Of a stretch of DNA of 64,000 nucleotides, positions 51,824 through 60,856 are shown one piece after another. The stretch is from Arthrobacter citreus (GTDB lineage Bacteria > Bacillota > Bacilli > Bacillales > Bacillaceae_G): the NCBI GenBank assembly GCA_013200995.1, contig CP053688.1, positions 4,402,001-4,466,000 of the forward strand, written 5' to 3'. The notes beneath the pieces are model-generated. The model had not been told where the DNA came from, searched no databases, and saw only the letters and a list, made by a program, of their open reading frames with translations. A program made the translations under genes and the position numbers. The stretch's first letter is position 1. The number at the start of each line of letters is the position of its first letter.

Positions 51824-53155
51824 ATGAGTAAAACAATTAAAATTGCGACAATTGGTGGAGGTTCTAGTTATACTCCAGAGCTAGTAGAAGGATTTATTAA
51901 GCGGTACAACGAGCTTCCATTACGAGAGCTATGGCTTGTAGATATTGAGGAAGGTAAGGAAAAATTAGAAATCGTTGGCCAATTAGCAAAGCGAATGTTT
52001 CAAAAGGCGGGTCTTCCTGTAGAAGTTCACTTGACGCTTGATCGTCGAGAAGCGCTTAAAGATGCTGATTTTGTAACAACTCAATTCCGAGTTGGTTTAT
52101 TAGATGCAAGGGCCAAGGATGAAAGAATTCCTTTAAAATACGGAGTACTTGGCCAAGAAACAAACGGACCAGGCGGTTTATTTAAAGGTTTAAGGACAAT
52201 ACCTATTATTTTAGATATTGTGAAGGATATGAAGGAGCTTTGTCCTAATGCCTGGTTGGTTAATTTTACAAATCCTGCAGGCATGGTTACTGAGGCAGTT
52301 CTTCGTTATACTGACCATCGAAAAGTTGTTGGTTTATGTAATGTTCCGATTGGAATGGAAATGGGAATTGCTAAATTATTAAACGTTGAGCATTCTCGTG
52401 TACGAATTAATTTTGCTGGATTAAATCATATGGTTTATGGATTAGATGTATTTGTTGATGGAGAAAGTGTAAAAGATCAAGTCATTGAACTTTTAACGAA
52501 TCCGGAAAATTCTAGCTTTGTTAAAAATATTCAAGGCTATGGCTGGGAACCTGAGTTTCTTCGTGCGCTAAATGCACTTCCTTGTCCATATCATAATTAT
52601 TATTATAAAACTCGAGATATGGTTGAAAAAGATATTAAAAATGCTGAAACTGTCGGTACACGTGCTGAAGTTGTTAAAAAATTGGAAGACGATCTTTTTG
52701 AACTTTATAAAGATCCAAATCTATCAATTAAACCGCCACAGCTTGAAAAACGCGGGGGAGCATATTATAGTGATGCTGCTGTTCGTTTAATTTCTTCTAT
52801 TTATAATGATAAAGGTGATATACAACCAGTTAACACAATGAATAATGGATCGATTGCTAGTATTCCAAATGACTCAGCAGTTGAGGTTAGTTGTGTCATT
52901 ACTAAGGATGGTCCAAAGCCAATCGTAATGAGAGATTTACCTGTTTCCGTAAGAGGTCTTGTACAACAAATCAAATCATTTGAAAGAGTGGCATGTGAAG
53001 CAGCAGTCACTGGTGATTATGACTTAGCAATTTTAGCATTAACCATTAATCCTTTAGTCGCATCAGATAAAGTGGCCAAACAAATTGTTGATGAAATGCT
53101 AGAAGCTCATAAGAAACACTTACCTCAATTTTTTAAAGAGGTGAATGTCAATTGA
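51824..53155 (+). CDS. GH4 6-phospho-beta-glucosidase
   Basis: 443 aa NAD- and metal-dependent glycosidase. NAD-binding IATIGGGSSYTPELVEGFI, the QETNGPGGLFKGLRTIP segment, metal-site Cys/His in GLCNVPIGM and AGLNHMVYG. Members (LicH, CelF/ChbF) hydrolyse the 6-phosphate of cellobiose or chitobiose after PTS uptake, in the cytoplasm. AAAGGAGG precedes ATG. It overlaps chbG by 4 bp. Confidence 0.93.
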   Translation: MSKTIKIATIGGGSSYTPELVEGFIKRYNELPLRELWLVDIEEGKEKLEIVGQLAKRMFQKAGLPVEVHLTLDRREALKDADFVTTQFRVGLLDARAKDERIPLKYGVLGQETNGPGGLFKGLRTIPIILDIVKDMKELCPNAWLVNFTNPAGMVTEAVLRYTDHRKVVGLCNVPIGMEMGIAKLLNVEHSRVRINFAGLNHMVYGLDVFVDGESVKDQVIELLTNPENSSFVKNIQGYGWEPEFLRALNALPCPYHNYYYKTRDMVEKDIKNAETVGTRAEVVKKLEDDLFELYKDPNLSIKPPQLEKRGGAYYSDAAVRLISSIYNDKGDIQPVNTMNNGSIASIPNDSAVEVSCVITKDGPKPIVMRDLPVSVRGLVQQIKSFERVACEAAVTGDYDLAILALTINPLVASDKVAKQIVDEMLEAHKKHLPQFFKEVNVN

Positions 53156-53859
53156 TAAAATTAATAGTTAACGCAGACGATTTTGGCTATTCAAGAGGGA
53201 TTAATTATGGAATAATTGATGCGCACAAGAATGGAATTGTTAATTCAGCTACGATGATGATGAATATGCCTGGTGTAAGTCACGCAGTTGAGCTGGCTAA
53301 AGAAAACCCTGGCCTTCAAGTTGGGATCCATCTCGTTTTAACTTGCGGAAAACCTCTGTTAAGTGATGTTCCTACGCTTGTTAATGAAGAAGGAAATTTT
53401 AAAAGTAGGAATGAATTCTTCGAGCATAAAAATATCTCCCTAGAAGAATTAGAAAGAGAATGGACTAAACAAATTGAAACATTCCTAGAATCAGGACTAA
53501 AACCAACCCATTTTGATAGCCATCATCATGTTCATTCCATTCCTGAATTCTTACCAGTCGTACAGAAGTTATCGAAAAAATATAATTTAAGTGTAAGACG
53601 TATTTCGGAAAATGCCTTACAAGGGGTAACGCCATTCACTGATGTTTTTCTTCACGGTTTTTATGGAGAAGGTGTAACTGAGGATTATTTTGAAAAGGTT
53701 TTGACACATGTTCAAGATGGTCAATCGGTTGAAGTAATGTGCCATCCAGGTTATCTAGATCATGAAATTTTAAACAATTCCTCATATGCTAAAGATCGCG
53801 TAAAAGAAACGCTAGTTTTATCGGCTGTCAAATTACCTAAAGAAATTGTTTTATTATAA
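53152..53859 (+). CDS. chbG: ChbG/YdjC-type carbohydrate deacetylase
   Basis: 235 aa. NADDFGYSRGINYGI with the metal/catalytic Asp pair, VGIHLVLTCGKP, and HFDSHHHVHSIPEF with the metal-binding His residues define the YdjC/ChbG family. ChbG removes one acetyl group from chitobiose-6-phosphate so the GH4 enzyme and regulator accept it. Its presence argues that this operon uses chitobiose (GlcNAc)2 rather than, or in addition to, cellobiose. The start is TTG 53152 in a TTGA overlap with the GH4 stop codon, indicating translational coupling. Last gene of the operon; a terminator follows. Confidence 0.92.
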   Translation: MIKLIVNADDFGYSRGINYGIIDAHKNGIVNSATMMMNMPGVSHAVELAKENPGLQVGIHLVLTCGKPLLSDVPTLVNEEGNFKSRNEFFEHKNISLEELEREWTKQIETFLESGLKPTHFDSHHHVHSIPEFLPVVQKLSKKYNLSVRRISENALQGVTPFTDVFLHGFYGEGVTEDYFEKVLTHVQDGQSVEVMCHPGYLDHEILNNSSYAKDRVKETLVLSAVKLPKEIVLL

Positions 53860-53886
53860 TATAGAGTACTAAATAGTTTAATTGAT

Positions 53887-53928
53887 TAGCATAAAGACCA
53901 TCTTTTGGTGGGATTTATGCTTTTTTAT
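53887..53928 (+). terminator. Rho-independent terminator of the PTS operon
   Basis: AGCATAAA and TTTATGCT, with further partial pairing CC/GG inside, then TTTTTTA. Confidence 0.9.
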
Positions 53929-54048
53929 TTCTATAATCTTATTAATTAGAGTTTTATAATCTTGGGAAAAAATGTAAGATGAAATAAGGATAGATATACA
54001 TTATAATGAATATTAACAATATTAAAATAATATTTAAGGAAAATACTT

Positions 54049-55308
54049 ATGAAAATAGGAAAAATCATTAATTACCATCGAAAAAAACACCAGATGACAC
54101 AAGAACAATTATGTGATGGGATATGTTCCGTTTCTCATTTGAGTAAAATTGAGAATAACACAAAAGAAGTTAATATTGAAACTTTAAACCTACTATGCTT
54201 GAAATTAGGTATTTCAGTTGAAGATGAAAAAAATAAAGTAAATCGTTTAAAAATTAAATTACAAGAGTTTTATGATGCAATTGAACGATTACACCATAAA
54301 AAGGCAGATACTCTATATTTAGAACTATCTAAATATAAGGAGTATGTTCAATATACGGAAATGCTTTATGTATATGAAATATATATGTTAAGGTATATTT
54401 TGTTTTTAAATCAGCTAGATTTAGCAGAGAAATTAATTAATAATATAATGAAAAGCACGAGAATGTTTTCTGAATATGAATTATTTGTTTGGAATGTATT
54501 AAATGCAATCTTTAATCATAAAAAGGGTAACTATCAAAAAGCTTTAGAGTTACTAGATGAAGTAAATGATTTGAGAAAGCTTTATCGTGATGAAATTACA
54601 GAATATTATTATTTAAAATCCTTAATGCACTGTCAATTAGGACAATCAGCATTAGCGATCTATTTTGGTAATAAGGCACTTGAAGTGTTTAAAAAAAGGA
54701 ATAATATTATTAGAACATTAGATGTGAAAACAATTTTATCCATTCATTTAACTGAAACTGGTGAATACGAAAGAGCTGAAAATTTACTAAAAGAAATACT
54801 AGATGATGCGGAATTAATTCAAAACACAACAATTGTTGAGATGGCTTGGCATAATTTAGGGTATTTATATGGTACTCAAAACCTTTCTGGAAAAGCATTG
54901 GAGTGTTATTATAAATCACTTCCATTAATTGAGAAATATACTGAAGGGTATTATCTTACTATAGGAAATATTGCTAATCATTTACTAAAGCTACAAAAAA
55001 ATGAACAAGTAATAGATTTATTAGAGCATGAATTAGAACTATTCAAAGATACAACAAGAGTAGAGTATGTGAAGTTAAAAGTATTATATTACGAAGCAAA
55101 AAGTGAAAAAGAGACATTAATTCACTATTTAATGAACGACGGCATTCCAATAATGGAGAAGCATGGTAATCGAATCAAGATACATGAATACAGTGAGCGA
55201 GTTGCTGAATATCATCAAGAGCAAGGCGACTTACTTTTAGCGAGTAAATATTTAAAAATTAGCTTGAAACAAATGAAAAAGACACATAATATGGGAGTTC
55301 TCAGATGA
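54049..55308 (+). CDS. RRNPP-family (NprR/PlcR-like) peptide-responsive regulator
   Basis: 419 aa. Residues 1-60 form an XRE-type helix-turn-helix (GKIINYHRKKHQMTQEQL, SVSHLSKIEN). The rest is an all-helical series of TPR repeats (for example EITEYYYLKSLMHCQLGQSALAIYFGNKALEVF and GYLYGTQNLSGKALECYYKSL), about nine in number. This is the architecture and size of NprR (about 420 aa), rather than PlcR (about 285) or Rap (no HTH). These regulators bind a re-imported signalling peptide usually encoded directly behind them. Here a 51-codon secreted-peptide gene starts on the last base of codon 419, in an ATGA overlap. TAAGGAAA precedes ATG. Targets unknown. Confidence 0.88.
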   Translation: MKIGKIINYHRKKHQMTQEQLCDGICSVSHLSKIENNTKEVNIETLNLLCLKLGISVEDEKNKVNRLKIKLQEFYDAIERLHHKKADTLYLELSKYKEYVQYTEMLYVYEIYMLRYILFLNQLDLAEKLINNIMKSTRMFSEYELFVWNVLNAIFNHKKGNYQKALELLDEVNDLRKLYRDEITEYYYLKSLMHCQLGQSALAIYFGNKALEVFKKRNNIIRTLDVKTILSIHLTETGEYERAENLLKEILDDAELIQNTTIVEMAWHNLGYLYGTQNLSGKALECYYKSLPLIEKYTEGYYLTIGNIANHLLKLQKNEQVIDLLEHELELFKDTTRVEYVKLKVLYYEAKSEKETLIHYLMNDGIPIMEKHGNRIKIHEYSERVAEYHQEQGDLLLASKYLKISLKQMKKTHNMGVLR

Positions 55309-55460
55309 AAAAAATGATTAAAGTTATTAGCCTTACCCTAATTATCGCAATACTTACGAATACTGGGATTCATACTATTCAAAATCAGCATTTATCAAAC
55401 AATGCATCATACGTAGCTGCAAATACGACAGATGATGATCCAAAACCACCTGGAAGCTGA
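55305..55460 (+). CDS. Probable signalling pro-peptide of the NprR-like regulator
   Basis: 51 codons, ATG overlapping the regulator stop codon (ATGA). The product has a Sec-type N-terminus (Met, two Lys, then the hydrophobic stretch VISLTLIIAILT), a polar middle part (residues 26-38) and a Pro-rich acidic end, DDDPKPPGS. This fits the layout of NprX, PapR and Phr precursors: exported, cut outside, and the C-terminal 5-8 residues re-imported through the oligopeptide permease. The mature form could be DPKPPGS or PKPPGS. As I remember it, NprX of B. thuringiensis contains SKPD, which shares the KP pair. Directly followed by a terminator, so regulator and peptide share a transcript. Function is inferred from position and form. 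Confidence 0.78.
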   Translation: MKKMIKVISLTLIIAILTNTGIHTIQNQHLSNNASYVAANTTDDDPKPPGS

Positions 55461-55479
55461 TTTAGGTTACTAGAGTGAA

Positions 55480-55510
55480 CCACAAGGGATAATTTCCTTG
55501 TGGTTTTTTG
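55480..55510 (+). terminator. Rho-independent terminator of the regulator-peptide unit
   Basis: CCACAAGG and CCTTGTGG with a GATAATTT loop, then TTTTTT. Nearly identical to the terminator at 28508, including the preceding GTGAACC. Confidence 0.92.
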
Positions 55511-55558
55511 TTTTTTTGGTGATTTTAATGTAACGATATGAATGGGTTGGGTTGATTT

Positions 55559-55688
55559 ATCAACGGATGCTAGTGATATATCAACGAGCTTTGATGATAT
55601 ATCAACGGATGCTAGTAATATATCAACGAGCTCTACCGATATATCAACCAAGTTCACAACTTTATCAATATTGTTCAAATACTGTTCG
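55559..55688 (+). repeat. 21-bp-period intergenic array (ATATCAAC type), 6 units
   Basis: ATCAA starts at 55559, 55580, 55601, 55622, 55643 and 55664: exactly 21 bp each. Two unit versions alternate (ATATCAACGGATGCTAGTG and ATATCAACGAGCTTTGATG). It ends with AAGTTCACAACTTTATCAATA, GTTCAAATACTGTTCG, the 3' module shared with the other ATATCAAC arrays. Reading frames are open on both strands because the period is a multiple of three. It separates convergent genes. Confidence 0.9.
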
Positions 55689-55711
55689 CGTTTTTCATTC
55701 ATAAGTCCAGA

Positions 55712-55756
55712 CAAAAAAGGGAAGTCTCAAATAATACCGAGACTTCCCTTTTTTAT
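55712..55756. terminator. Bidirectional terminator downstream of the RND gene
   Basis: AAAAAAGGGAAGTCTC and GAGACTTCCCTTTTTT form a 16-bp perfect stem with A-run and T-run at the ends. It serves the minus-strand RND gene and could stop plus-strand transcripts too. Confidence 0.93.
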
Positions 55757-58700
55757 TTATAAACTAACTGGTTTATTTGTATCCTTTTGATTGCGTTGTT
55801 TTTTAGATTTTCTAAAGTAAAGTAACTCGTATATAACTGGGATTACAATTAGTGTTAATAATGTTGAAACAGTTAATCCGCCAATTACTACTACTGCAAG
55901 GCTTTGAGATACGAGGCTGCCGGTTTCAGCTTTTTTGAATAATAGTGGAAGCATTGCGCATATTGTAGCGACTGCAGTCATTAGGATTGGTCGAATTCGA
56001 GTGACGGCAGCGTCAACAATTGCTTCACGAAGTATCATTTGTTTTTCTTTTTGTTTTACGCGGTCTAGTAATACGATTGCGTTTGTCACGACAATTCCGA
56101 TTAACATCAGTGCTCCTAATAAGGCAGTTGGTTCAACAGAAATGCGACTTATGATTAATCCAAGTACAGCTCCAATTGCAGCTAAAGGTAAAGAACATAG
56201 GATTGCAATTGGTGCACGGAATGTTTTAAATGTGATAATCATGATTAGGAATACTAATCCAATTGAAACGAGCATGATCATATATAAATCTGAGAAATCT
56301 TGTGATTGTTGTGCAAGAGCACCACCAATGTATACATTTACACCATCAGCTAGTTTCATTCCTTTTGATTTTTTGTCTCCAAATATAACTTTATTTAAAT
56401 CTGCATTAATTTTTGACAGTTTATCAGGTTTTACTTCGGCTGAAATACTTAAATACGTATCGCCATCTTTATGATATAGATTAGTAGGCTTTTCAGCTAC
56501 TTTTAATGCGGCAATTGATGATACTGGAACCATTCCTGTTTTCGTCATTATTGGGATTGATTTAAGATCCTCTGGAGTTTTAGGATTCAAAATTGGTTCA
56601 AGATAAACATCAGTCGGTTGCTGATCGATTGTAACTGTGCCAAGTGGAGTTCGATTCAACATAACGAATAACTGTTGTGATAACTGCTCGGCATTACCTT
56701 TTGAAGGATCAACCTCTAATGAATAAACAGTCTTTTTATCTTCCTCATTTGTTGTTACTTTTTTAATTCCATCAATATTTTTTATTTTATCTTTAATATT
56801 GGTAGCAGTAGCTTCTAAGTCATTTAAATTATTACCGATAATATCAATTGTAATTTGAGTTTGTGCACCGCCAAATAAACTAGAGGCCATCGTATTTAAT
56901 TCGGCATCGGCATAGTGAGACTTTTGTGTATTGATTTGTTTTACAATCTTGTCAGTAAGCTTTTTATCATCAAGTGTAATTAAAAAGATTGCTTGTGTAG
57001 AAGAGCGAACATCTCCATATTTCGCAGCATCAGCCGTACTTCCTAATTGAGTATACACACCTTTTATGCCTTTTTGATTTAAAATGTAATTTTCTAATTT
57101 AAGGGTGTTTTCTTTTACTTTTTCAACTGGGGTATCACTAGGATACGTTAAAGTTGTTTGAACAAAGTCTGAAGATGAATTATCGGTCGCGCCTTTTGGC
57201 ATTGCGAAGTAAGTACCGATTGAGCCGACAAATAATAAAAATGAAACAACTACAATGACCCATTTATGATTTAATGACCAAGTAAGAATTTTTTTGTAAC
57301 GCACTGATGGGTTATGAGCTTTTAATTTAGCCTTTTTAAGGAAGAATGCACTTAATAATGGTACGACAGTTAGTGCTACAAATAATGATGCTAATAAAGA
57401 GTAAGTAATTGTTAAAGCAAATGGTAGCATGAAGTCTTTAAGACCAGTGCTAATGACTCCGATTGGTAAAAATACCGCAACAGTCGTTAAAGTAGAGGCT
57501 GTAATTGCACTCCCAACTTCTTTTGTTGCATCAATAATCATTTGAACTGAAAATTTTTCTGATTGAGTTTTTCTAAAAATATTCTCGATTACTACGATAC
57601 TATCATCAACTAATCGACCAACTGCAACAGCTACTCCACCGAGCGTTAAAACATTGAGCGTAATCCCTGATTGAGCAAGTAAAAATAATGTTAAACATAG
57701 CGATAAAGGAATTGAAACAATTGTGATTAGCGTCGAGCGTACATTTCTTAAGAATAGCATGATCACAATTGTAGCAAATAAAGCACCTAGTAAAACCTCT
57801 TTAATCATTGCATGTACAGAAGCCTTAACCATATCTGATGTTGCGACCATGACATCTGAATTCATATTTTTATATTTTTTGTTTAAGTGTTTAGTAGCAT
57901 CTCTAATATCCTTTGTAATACTCACGGCATTGGAATTACTATCCTTCGTTACGATTAATAATAATCCGTCTTTTCCATTGATTCTTGTTAGATTGTTTGA
58001 AGGCTTTTGCACTTCAACTGTTGCGATATCAGCTAATTTAACATTTTCTGAGATCATAAGATTTTTTACTTTATCGATATTATCTAAATTCCCAACAACT
58101 TTTATATTACTAGTTTTATCATTTATGATTCCTTCTCCAACTGATACGGCAGAATTTTTGCCACGAATGATCCCCATGATTGTTTCTAGGGATATTTTAT
58201 TTTGTGCGAGCTTTGCATTATCAACTTTTACAGAAACAAAAGACTTTTCCGTTCCGTAAGTTTGAACGTCTGCTACACCTTTAATGTCTTTAAAATATGG
58301 AATAACTTTTTTGTTTGCGAAATCAATATTATTCGGACTTAAGCCGTCCTCGAACGTGATTGCAACATCTGCGATTGGAATCATTGAAGTGTTTAATTGA
58401 ACGATTGTAGGTTTACTAACATTTTGAGGTAGTGTGAGATTACTTAAAGATTCTTGGACTTCTTGCTTAGCATCCTTCATATTTGTTCCAGATTCATAGT
58501 AGACATCGACTTTTGAAAAACCATTACTTGTACTTGAATAAATATGACTTTTACCTTTTACGCCAGAGACAGCATTTTCGATTGGAGTTGTTACTTGATC
58601 CTCCATTGTTTTTGAATCAGTACCTTGGCCCATAACAATGACTGAGACGATTGGTTGGTCTGCAGCAGGTAGAAATTCCATTGGAAGCTTATTATAGCTG

Positions 58701-58783
58701 AGCACTCCAATTAACAAGATGAGAACGGATAGAAAGGTAATGGCGGCTTTATTATTAAAGGCCCATTTTGTAAACCAAGACAT
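55757..58783 (-). CDS. RND-family efflux pump (SwrC/AcrB-like)
   Basis: 1008 aa, 12 membrane helices in the 1 + 5 + 1 + 5 pattern and two large extracytoplasmic loops (about 35-330 and 550-830). Proton-relay Asp residues sit in GRLVDDSIVVIENI; further RND motifs are PIENAVSGVKG and GIVVTNAIVLLDRV. The Gram-positive member of this group, B. subtilis SwrC (YerP), protects against surfactin and fatty acids. ATG 58783 has AGGGGGAT upstream on the minus strand; TTG 58786 is three bases further. No membrane-fusion partner gene is adjacent, which is usual for Gram-positive RND pumps. It diverges from the ABC exporter gene. Confidence 0.92.
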   Translation of the reverse strand: MSWFTKWAFNNKAAITFLSVLILLIGVLSYNKLPMEFLPAADQPIVSVIVMGQGTDSKTMEDQVTTPIENAVSGVKGKSHIYSSTSNGFSKVDVYYESGTNMKDAKQEVQESLSNLTLPQNVSKPTIVQLNTSMIPIADVAITFEDGLSPNNIDFANKKVIPYFKDIKGVADVQTYGTEKSFVSVKVDNAKLAQNKISLETIMGIIRGKNSAVSVGEGIINDKTSNIKVVGNLDNIDKVKNLMISENVKLADIATVEVQKPSNNLTRINGKDGLLLIVTKDSNSNAVSITKDIRDATKHLNKKYKNMNSDVMVATSDMVKASVHAMIKEVLLGALFATIVIMLFLRNVRSTLITIVSIPLSLCLTLFLLAQSGITLNVLTLGGVAVAVGRLVDDSIVVIENIFRKTQSEKFSVQMIIDATKEVGSAITASTLTTVAVFLPIGVISTGLKDFMLPFALTITYSLLASLFVALTVVPLLSAFFLKKAKLKAHNPSVRYKKILTWSLNHKWVIVVVSFLLFVGSIGTYFAMPKGATDNSSSDFVQTTLTYPSDTPVEKVKENTLKLENYILNQKGIKGVYTQLGSTADAAKYGDVRSSTQAIFLITLDDKKLTDKIVKQINTQKSHYADAELNTMASSLFGGAQTQITIDIIGNNLNDLEATATNIKDKIKNIDGIKKVTTNEEDKKTVYSLEVDPSKGNAEQLSQQLFVMLNRTPLGTVTIDQQPTDVYLEPILNPKTPEDLKSIPIMTKTGMVPVSSIAALKVAEKPTNLYHKDGDTYLSISAEVKPDKLSKINADLNKVIFGDKKSKGMKLADGVNVYIGGALAQQSQDFSDLYMIMLVSIGLVFLIMIITFKTFRAPIAILCSLPLAAIGAVLGLIISRISVEPTALLGALMLIGIVVTNAIVLLDRVKQKEKQMILREAIVDAAVTRIRPILMTAVATICAMLPLLFKKAETGSLVSQSLAVVVIGGLTVSTLLTLIVIPVIYELLYFRKSKKQRNQKDTNKPVSL

Positions 58784-59119
58784 CAAACTTATCCCCCTTT
58801 TATGGTAAAATTATCCAGTAACACACAAGTTGAATCGTAACATACTAAACTTGAAAATTAAATACATTTTATTTAGAATTTACAAAATATTTAAAAGCAT
58901 AGTTCGACAATTCATTTGGTATGAGGAGTACATACTTTACTAAAATATGAGACAATTTGTCTTTTATACTTTCGATTGAAAATTTTAAAACTCATTTTAT
59001 AAAAATATAGTTTATTTAAATGGAAAATTCAGAAATAATAGCACACTTATAGTACATGTGGTAAGGTATAAACATCTGACGAACTAGATTATTCAATCGA
59101 ATTGAGGTGCTGTATTTTT
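58784..59119. other. 336-bp divergent promoter region between two exporter genes
   Basis: A/T-rich. Two inverted repeats are visible: GTATGAGGAGTACATAC (about 58919-58935) and AGACAATTTGTCT (about 58950-58962). They may be operators for one or both exporter genes. No small gene recognised. Confidence 0.45.
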
Positions 59120-60832
59120 ATGATTAAACGTTTTTTTAGTTATTATCGTCCACATAAAAAGCTATTTTATATAGACTTTTTCTGTGCACTATTAGTAGGA
59201 TTAATGGAGCTTGGATTTCCTTTAGCAGTGTCTTGGTTTATTGATACTCTGCTACCAGAAGGGAACTGGAGCAAAATTATTTCAGTAAGTATCGGACTTT
59301 TACTACTTTATTTAATGAGCTCTGGTATGCAATTTGTAGTAAATTACTGGGGGCACAAACTTGGTATTAATATTGAAACAGATATGCGTCGTGAGTTATT
59401 TAATCATGTCCAACGTCAATCATTCCGTTTCTTTGACAATACAAAGACTGGTCATATAATGAGCCGTATTACAAATGATTTAATGGATATTGGAGAATTA
59501 GCACACCATGGTCCAGAGGATTTATTTATTGCAATTATGACCTTCATTGGGGCATTTTGGATCATGCTAACAATTAATGTGAAGCTTGCATTAGTAGCCA
59601 TCATTATCGTGCCATTTTTAGTTTGGTTAATTTCATACTCAAACATGAAAATGAATAATTCATGGAGTAAAATGTATGGGAATATTGCGAATGTAAACTC
59701 GCAAGTTGAAGATAGTGTTTCAGGTGTAAGAGTCGTTCAATCATTTACAAATGAACAATATGAAATGAAACGATTTAATAAAAATAATCAATACTTCCGC
59801 AAAACAAAATTAAAAGCTTATAAAGTAATGAGCATGAATTTACTAGGAATCTATGTATCTACTCGATTAATGACACTTGTTATTTTAGTTTTTGGAGCAT
59901 GGTTAAGTTTTACGAAAATTTTATCTTATGGAGAATTAGTAGCGTTTATTTTATATTTAAATGTTTTATTTAAACCAATTGATAAGATTAGTGCTTTACT
60001 TGAACTATATCCAAAAGGTATGGCGGGCTTTAAACGATTTACGGAATTAATTGATAATGCGCCAGATATTGTAAATACAAAAGATGCAATTGAAGTCGTT
60101 AATCTAAGAGGAGATATTAAGTTCAAAAATGTTACTTTTGGTTATGAAAACAAACGTACAATTTTAAATGATTTATCCTTCTCAATTGAGGCCGGCAATA
60201 CAATCGCTTTCGTAGGTCCTTCAGGAGCAGGGAAAACAACAATTTGTTCATTAATTCCAAGATTTTATGATGTTTTAAATGGTGCCATCACAATTGATGG
60301 AATCGATCTTAGAAATATGACGAAAGAATCATTACGAAAAAATATAGGAATCGTTCAGCAAGATGTCTTTTTATTTACTGGTACATTAAAAGAAAATATT
60401 GCTTACGGTAAGCTAAATGCATCTAATGAGGAGATTGAAGAAGCAGCAAGAAAAGCTCATCTAACAGATTTAATCGCTTCATTGCCAGATGGTTATGAAA
60501 CTCAAATTGGTGAGAGAGGATTAAAGCTTTCAGGAGGACAAAAGCAGCGCTTAGCAATCGCTAGAATGTTTTTGAAAAATCCGCCAATCCTAATACTAGA
60601 TGAAGCAACATCAGCATTAGATACAGAGACAGAGGCAATCATCCAAGAAGCTTTGAATGACTTATCAAAAGATCGTACAACGTTAGTAATCGCTCATAGA
60701 TTAGGCACAATTAAAAAAGCAGATCGAATTTTAGTAATAACAGAAGAAGGTATTGCTGAAGATGGTACTCATAAAGAACTACTATCACAGGAAGATGGAA
60801 TTTTTGCTAAGCTTCATGCTCATCAAATTTAA
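59120..60832 (+). CDS. Homodimeric-type ABC exporter (YwjA/MsbA-like)
   Basis: 570 aa half-transporter with six membrane helices and a C-terminal ATPase domain: Walker A GPSGAGKTT, signature LSGGQKQR, Walker B ILILDEATSALD, H-loop IAHRLGTI. All catalytic residues are present, so it can work as a homodimer, unlike the pair at 2780-6359. The start RFFSYYRPHKKLFYIDFFCA resembles YwjA of B. subtilis. ATG 59120 has GAGGTG 11 bp upstream; TTG 59102 lies before that. A methyltransferase gene follows after 24 bp in the same direction. Confidence 0.9.
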   Translation: MIKRFFSYYRPHKKLFYIDFFCALLVGLMELGFPLAVSWFIDTLLPEGNWSKIISVSIGLLLLYLMSSGMQFVVNYWGHKLGINIETDMRRELFNHVQRQSFRFFDNTKTGHIMSRITNDLMDIGELAHHGPEDLFIAIMTFIGAFWIMLTINVKLALVAIIIVPFLVWLISYSNMKMNNSWSKMYGNIANVNSQVEDSVSGVRVVQSFTNEQYEMKRFNKNNQYFRKTKLKAYKVMSMNLLGIYVSTRLMTLVILVFGAWLSFTKILSYGELVAFILYLNVLFKPIDKISALLELYPKGMAGFKRFTELIDNAPDIVNTKDAIEVVNLRGDIKFKNVTFGYENKRTILNDLSFSIEAGNTIAFVGPSGAGKTTICSLIPRFYDVLNGAITIDGIDLRNMTKESLRKNIGIVQQDVFLFTGTLKENIAYGKLNASNEEIEEAARKAHLTDLIASLPDGYETQIGERGLKLSGGQKQRLAIARMFLKNPPILILDEATSALDTETEAIIQEALNDLSKDRTTLVIAHRLGTIKKADRILVITEEGIAEDGTHKELLSQEDGIFAKLHAHQI

Positions 60833-60856
60833 CATTTTTAAAGAAGGTGTTTTGTA

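Noticed and set aside
55385..55790. Frames on both strands across the 55559 array (DISTDAS-type repeats)
   Set aside because: Both cross a terminator and lack ribosome sites; the minus-strand one also covers the end of the real peptide gene.
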